Below, in pieces: positions 60,165-64,000 of a stretch of DNA of 64,000 bases. The notes under the pieces are model-generated. The model was not told where the DNA came from and did not search any database. It worked only from the letters and a program-made list of their open reading frames with translations. Both the position numbers and the translations under genes were made by a program. How positions within the stretch are numbered: position 1 is the first letter of the stretch; each line of letters opens with the position of its first letter. The DNA comes from Nymphalis io. Its lineage: Eukaryota; Arthropoda; Insecta; Lepidoptera; Nymphalidae. The DNA is taken from positions 2,666,001 to 2,730,000 of the forward strand of contig NC_065911.1 in NCBI RefSeq assembly GCF_905147045.1, in the 5' to 3' direction.

Positions 60165-60219
<55 letters not shown>
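60165..60219. repeat. Microsatellite (TA)n, about 27 units
   Basis: Uninterrupted TA dinucleotide run of about 55 bases. Open frames of alternating Ile and Tyr on both strands are its translation and not genes. Confidence 0.95.
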
Positions 60220-60222
<3 letters not shown>

Positions 60223-60884
60223 AATTTAAATAATGTTAACTCCCAAAGGAACATAATTACCCAAAATTTTACGACCAATTCTTCATCATCATTACCACTC
60301 AAAATATCTAAAATTTTACAGGTCTTATGTACCATAACCAAACTTTATTGGATTTTATACACACAGTATAAAACATCACACAGTATAACACATACATCTA
60401 ATACAAATGAAATATGTGTAGAACTATAGCCACGGCTAAGTAAGTATATATATATGTAAATGTTACACTTGGTATTTGATTGATAAAAATCTAACACCGA
60501 TTCTATATATCCCACAACTGAAAAGAAAGAAAGAAACAGCAAAATGACGATATTATTTCTATACGTTTATGTTTTTCATATGGAACACCCACTCAGGCGC
60601 AATCGATTATTTGATACAGTAATGTTTATAATATACATCCAATAACATTAATCACCGTTAATTTATTATCAATGAAATTAGCGTTGAAAGCATCGTTTAA
60701 CGCGAATTTTGTAATACAATAAGTTCTTTTTAATTTATTTATTCGACTATTCAGGCATTTTTTTGTCTTAAACAAATCTGCGAACTATTTAAATAATTTA
60801 AATATTTCCTTTACTTTTGTCAGAGAGCCAAAGCTCTATATAAATCGCGTCTGTGTTATACGCAAGCGGAGGTTGTTCTCTTAG

Positions 60885-61115
60885 TATATACTGGTGGAAG
60901 GGCTTTGTGAAAGCTCGTCTGGGTAGGTACCACCCACTCATCAAATATTCTACCGCATAATAGCAGTACTTGGTGATGTTGTGATCTGTTTTGAAGAATG
61001 AGTGAGCTAGTGTAATTACTGGTACATGGGAGTAGGTAGGTAAAGGTAAGCGATGGTTGATATTTCTTACAATGCCAATGTCTATGGGTGGCCCATATAC
61101 TCGTCCTATTCTATA
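60885..61115 (+). mobile_element. SINE-C copy, nearly full length
   Basis: It starts CTGGTGGAAGGGCTTTGTGA, then GGTAGGTACCACCCACTCAT and GCGATGGTTGATATTTCTTAC. It ends GGTGGCCCATATACTCGTCC with an A-rich tail. Confidence 0.7.
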
Positions 61116-61182
61116 AGTAATAAAAACGAACATCACTCAGTCTTTTTGTTTTTTTTTTTTGATTTGACGTTTTTTATATAAA

Positions 61183-61350
61183 CGTCAATGGGTCACCAAC
61201 CTTGGGAACTAAGATGTTATATCCCTTGTGCCCGTACACTTGCTCTATCATTCTTTAAACTGGAACATAACAATACTGAGCAGAGCTTGATAGGGATAGA
61301 ATAAATGATAATTGGGTTGTACTCAGACAGGTTTGCCCAAAGCCCAACAC
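61183..61350 (-). repeat. SINE-C copy, 5' two thirds, inverted to its neighbour
   Basis: AACTAAGATGTTATATCCC, TTTAAACTGGAACATAACAA and TTGCCCAAAGCCCAACACCA on the + strand are SINE-C in reverse, 67 bases from the forward copy at 60885-61115. Confidence 0.6.
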
Positions 61351-61409
61351 CAAGTAAACAGTAAATGAAAATCATCAAAACGAATCAAAAGAGCCCCGTG
61401 GGCTTACAA

Positions 61410-61562
61410 TCATGTAAAACATCCCGCAGCCTCTCCGATCTCCATTGCGGACGGCCTTTGCAGGGATTCTTCCCATATAACCCTGCTCGTGAGAGAACTC
61501 AACTGACTGACAACTATGATTAGTACACACCCAATAATTAAACAAAATACATTTTTTATCAT
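61410..61562 (-). CDS. Putative 50-residue secreted peptide (weak)
   Basis: The ATG at 61562 opens MIKNVFCLIIGCVLIIVVSQ, a convincing hydrophobic leader. A short hydrophilic tail follows (RVIWEESLQRPSAMEIGEAA, then GCFT) and a TGA stop. Base composition over 61405-61500 is clearly less AT-rich than the flanks, which favours function. A donor-like GTAAGC at about 61405 could also mean an exon read in another frame. No family is recognised. Confidence 0.3.
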   Translation of the reverse strand: MIKNVFCLIIGCVLIIVVSQLSSLTSRVIWEESLQRPSAMEIGEAAGCFT

Positions 61563-61919
61563 ATGAAATTTGGAACATAAGTTTTCAACCAAATTAAAAA
61601 AGTAAAGGGGTACTTTGTATGAATTTTCGTGTACGAAGTCAGGACGGGCTAGTCTTGATATAAAAACTTTGTATCAACGTCATAGAAAATACAGTAATAA
61701 ATTATTTTCGTACATTTTACAAGGTTATATTGACTCTATTGTTGAAATGCTCTAAAAATTAGCTTAAGGAATTTATTATCAAACCGAATTTCCTGTAATT
61801 ACGTTTATGTAATTTTATTTTATAGTGTAAGCTTTTATAAAGAATAGGTATGTAGCTTTCATAATCATAGTTAACGTTTAGATTTTTTTATTATTGTTTA
61901 ATTTTTTTATTTATTTATA

Positions 61920-62185
61920 ATACGGACTGGCAAATCGGCCACCTGATGTTCAGTGGTCCCCACCACCCATATACATTGGCGTTGTAAGAAATATTAACTA
62001 TTCTTTGCATCGCCGATGCGCCAATAACCTTGGGAACTAAGATGATGTGTTCCTTGTGCTTGTTATTATATTAATTACACTGGCTCACTCACCCTTCAAA
62101 TCAGAAAACATTTTTTTGTTGTGTTTGGTGGTAGAATATGTGCTGAGCGTGGTACATACACAAAGCTCTACAACTATGTTAATAT
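61920..62185 (-). mobile_element. SINE-C copy, nearly full length
   Basis: TACGGACTGGCAAATCGGCC, GCATCGCCGATGCGCCAATA, GGCTCACTCACCCTTCAAAT and ACACAAAGCTCTACAAC on the + strand are the reverse of SINE-C from tail to head. Confidence 0.65.
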
Positions 62186-62334
62186 TATGTAACCAAAACG
62201 TGTAGTTCCCATCTCCTCGTCATCATCCATCATCAGTCACCACTCGTAGTTACCACATCAAAATGAATGTGATTTTTTACATGAAAATAACCATTTTTGA
62301 AATTCATAAACAATATTTATAAAACATTTCCGTA

Positions 62335-62628
62335 ACCGTAACAGTGTATGTCCCACTGCTGGGCTAAAGACCTCGTCCCCCCTTTTGAGGAGAAGGTTTG
62401 GAACTTATTCCACCACGCTGCTCCGATGCGGGTTGGAATAAGTTCCAAACATCCTGGAATAAGTTCAAACCGATGTGGCAGATTTTCAGTGAAATTAGAT
62501 ACATGCACGTTTCCTTACGATGTTTTCCTTCACCGTAAAGCATGAGATGAATTATAATCAGAAATTAAGCACATGAAAATTCAGTGGTGCTTGCCCTGGT
62601 TTGAACCCACGATTATCGGTTAAGATCT
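62335..62628 (-). mobile_element. SINE-A copy, with a small internal duplication
   Basis: The tail (GTAACAGTGTATGTCCCACTG) and the head region (GGTTTGAACCCACGATTATCGG) are both present in reverse orientation. The segment GGAATAAGTTC(C)AAAC occurs twice, at about 62432 and 62456. Confidence 0.8.
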
Positions 62629-62751
62629 GATAGCCAATTTCATAAAACATATAATTTAAATAGCATTTAAAAAAGATCTATATTGACTAATGACGTCGAT
62701 GAAATGCGTTGTTTTAATATAAACCTTACTTATATTTTTCTAAGAACTGAA

Positions 62752-62830
62752 AATCGAGCTCAGTGGCGTGCCATTGGTGAGACCTATGTCCAGCAGCGGA
62801 CGCGAAAAGGGTGATGATGATGATGATATT
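62752..62830 (+). mobile_element. LINE 3' end fragment with (TGA)n tail
   Basis: The frame reads RAQWRAIGETYVQQRTRKG and then a stop, followed by a TGATGATGATGATGAT run. A short C-terminal peptide of this form followed by a TGA-repeat tail is the usual 3' end of a common lepidopteran LINE. The rest of the element is absent (5' truncated). Confidence 0.55.
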
Positions 62831-62839
62831 TTTCGGTAC

Positions 62840-64000
62840 CGCTTATCATTAAATAATAATGGCACGAACACGAGGCGTTTTGCGATTTCATAGAAAGCTC
62901 CTATCACATATACACGCAGGGAATGTAAAAACTTGCCAAGCACTGTTTGTATTGGCAAGCGATTGGGTTTTGAAAAGGCGATAAAATATTTTCTAAGTAA
63001 TAAATTTATAGTCATCGTATAAAGAAATTTTTTATAGTCTAATTATTTCTTGTTATTTACATAAGTTTGATAAATTATGTTTGTATTTTTAGATAAACTA
63101 TAAAATTGATTTTAAATTTCATTAAGCACCTTTTGTATGATAATTGAATTCAAATCATCCGGATTGAGATCAAATTAAACCCTCACCAAATATTTGTCCA
63201 ATTTTTTTTACAAAATTGAGTCTACTATAACTAAAGTCAGAAGTTGATTTGAGGCCTCGTACACCCCTCCAACCTCGACTGCACAAGCTTGTCCTAATGT
63301 CCTTATTAGAGATCTGATGAAAAAAGGGCCGCAGCATCTCATCGCAGAGATTGTAAAGAATCCTATATAACCCGGTTCTTTCATAGATCAGGTGTTTTAT
63401 ATACCTAGGTACATTTATTGGATTTTCAGTCACGAAATTTTCAGTAACAAGTACGTAGTTAGGAAGTTAGTAATTATCCTAGAAGCAGTTAGTGTTTGGA
63501 GTTAATTGCAATCAATTCAATTATTTTTTATAAAATGGTACTAACGTCCTTAAAATACTGTTGCTACTTGCCCGCGTTCTTTCAGCGAGCAGTGCTCGCT
63601 TCCTTCTATTACTAAAAACATTCGTCAGTATGTAACAGCCTGAAACTGTTAACATCATGCTCTTAGATCGTTCAGCGATGTCTGGGTAAGTTTGGATAAG
63701 GATCCCGAGTAAAAACTTTGATAAAAGTTCTGAATTAACATACAGACAATGCTACACTCTATATGCTTCGGAAGATTCACTTATATACTAATAGTTATGT
63801 AATGTATATAACATGCTTGACGCTTAAAAATATCCAAACAAAAGTATAGAAGAAAATAAAGATAAGAAATAGGTGTTGAGCTTTGGTAACATGAGTCCAG
63901 TTATAAAAACGACTCTACATTTCATCGCTTATATTAAATTGAATTTACGCTATAAAATAATGAAAGCTTCGAATAAATCATTTATAAAAATAAACTTGTA
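62840..64000. other. AT-rich intergenic DNA to the window edge
   Basis: No gene is supported. An 87-codon minus-strand frame (63170-63433) has no ATG and no recognised domain. Confidence 0.4.

Noticed and set aside
60141..60429. Frames with long Ile-Tyr runs on both strands
   Set aside because: They are translations of the (TA)n microsatellite.
63170..63433. 87-codon minus-strand frame
   Set aside because: It has no ATG start and no recognised domain. A decayed retroelement piece is possible but could not be supported.
1..64000. CRISPR-like arrays or bacterial defence or mobile systems
   Set aside because: No regularly spaced direct repeats and no prokaryotic gene structure. The window is clearly eukaryotic.

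Overview
The window looks like nuclear DNA of a lepidopteran insect, probably a nymphalid-type butterfly. It is strongly AT-rich, its genes are split by short introns with GT..AG ends, and it is full of tRNA-derived SINEs and other short interspersed repeats of the kinds known from butterfly genomes. The order-level assignment is an inference from repeat style and gene content; no rRNA or mitochondrial marker is present. All exon models were assembled by eye from splice signals, reading phase and protein family motifs.

Two host genes can be read completely. (1) A five-exon gene on the + strand (13341-15807) encodes a 269-residue secreted S1-family serine protease homologue. The catalytic Asp and Ser are kept, but the catalytic His is replaced by Phe. 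(2) A 21-coding-exon gene on the - strand (31827 down to 17850) encodes a 1006-residue Magi scaffold with two WW and four PDZ domains. All exon phases join without a break. Three weaker candidates are a 137-residue basic, Cys-rich orphan (11917-12330, -), a 91-residue putative secreted peptide (33657-33932, -) and a 50-residue putative secreted peptide (61410-61562, -).

The rest is mostly repeats. From 1 to about 7000 lie a LINE reverse transcriptase remnant and several SINEs. From 7000 to 13250 there is AT-rich DNA with the orphan ORF. The Magi introns hold a THAP-like element with 14-bp terminal inverted repeats, a Helitron-like 3' end and one tRNA-derived SINE. From 38518 to 43823 a 2653-bp segment is present twice in tandem, almost without differences. 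Directly beside it is a LINE with an intact 1057-codon endonuclease/reverse transcriptase ORF (43983-47156, -). From 49 kb to the end there are SINE copies in nested, scrambled and inverted arrangements, two long (TA)n microsatellites, a compound A-B-A'-B' inverted repeat (51067-51162) and an isolated GC-rich island (56685-56905).

Four repeat families are labelled here: SINE-A (about 300 bp, tRNA-like head, tail ending in GCTGTTACTGTTACTG-type repeats), SINE-B (about 350 bp, tRNA-like head, ATT tail), SINE-C (about 280 bp, A-rich 3' end, no clear tRNA head) and SINE-D (tRNA-like head). SINE-A resembles the Metulj SINEs described from Heliconius, but that name is from memory and unverified. 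I see no prokaryotic system, CRISPR array or clear new multi-gene system. The most unusual items are the His-less protease homologue, the near-identical tandem duplication, the compound inverted repeat and the GC island.
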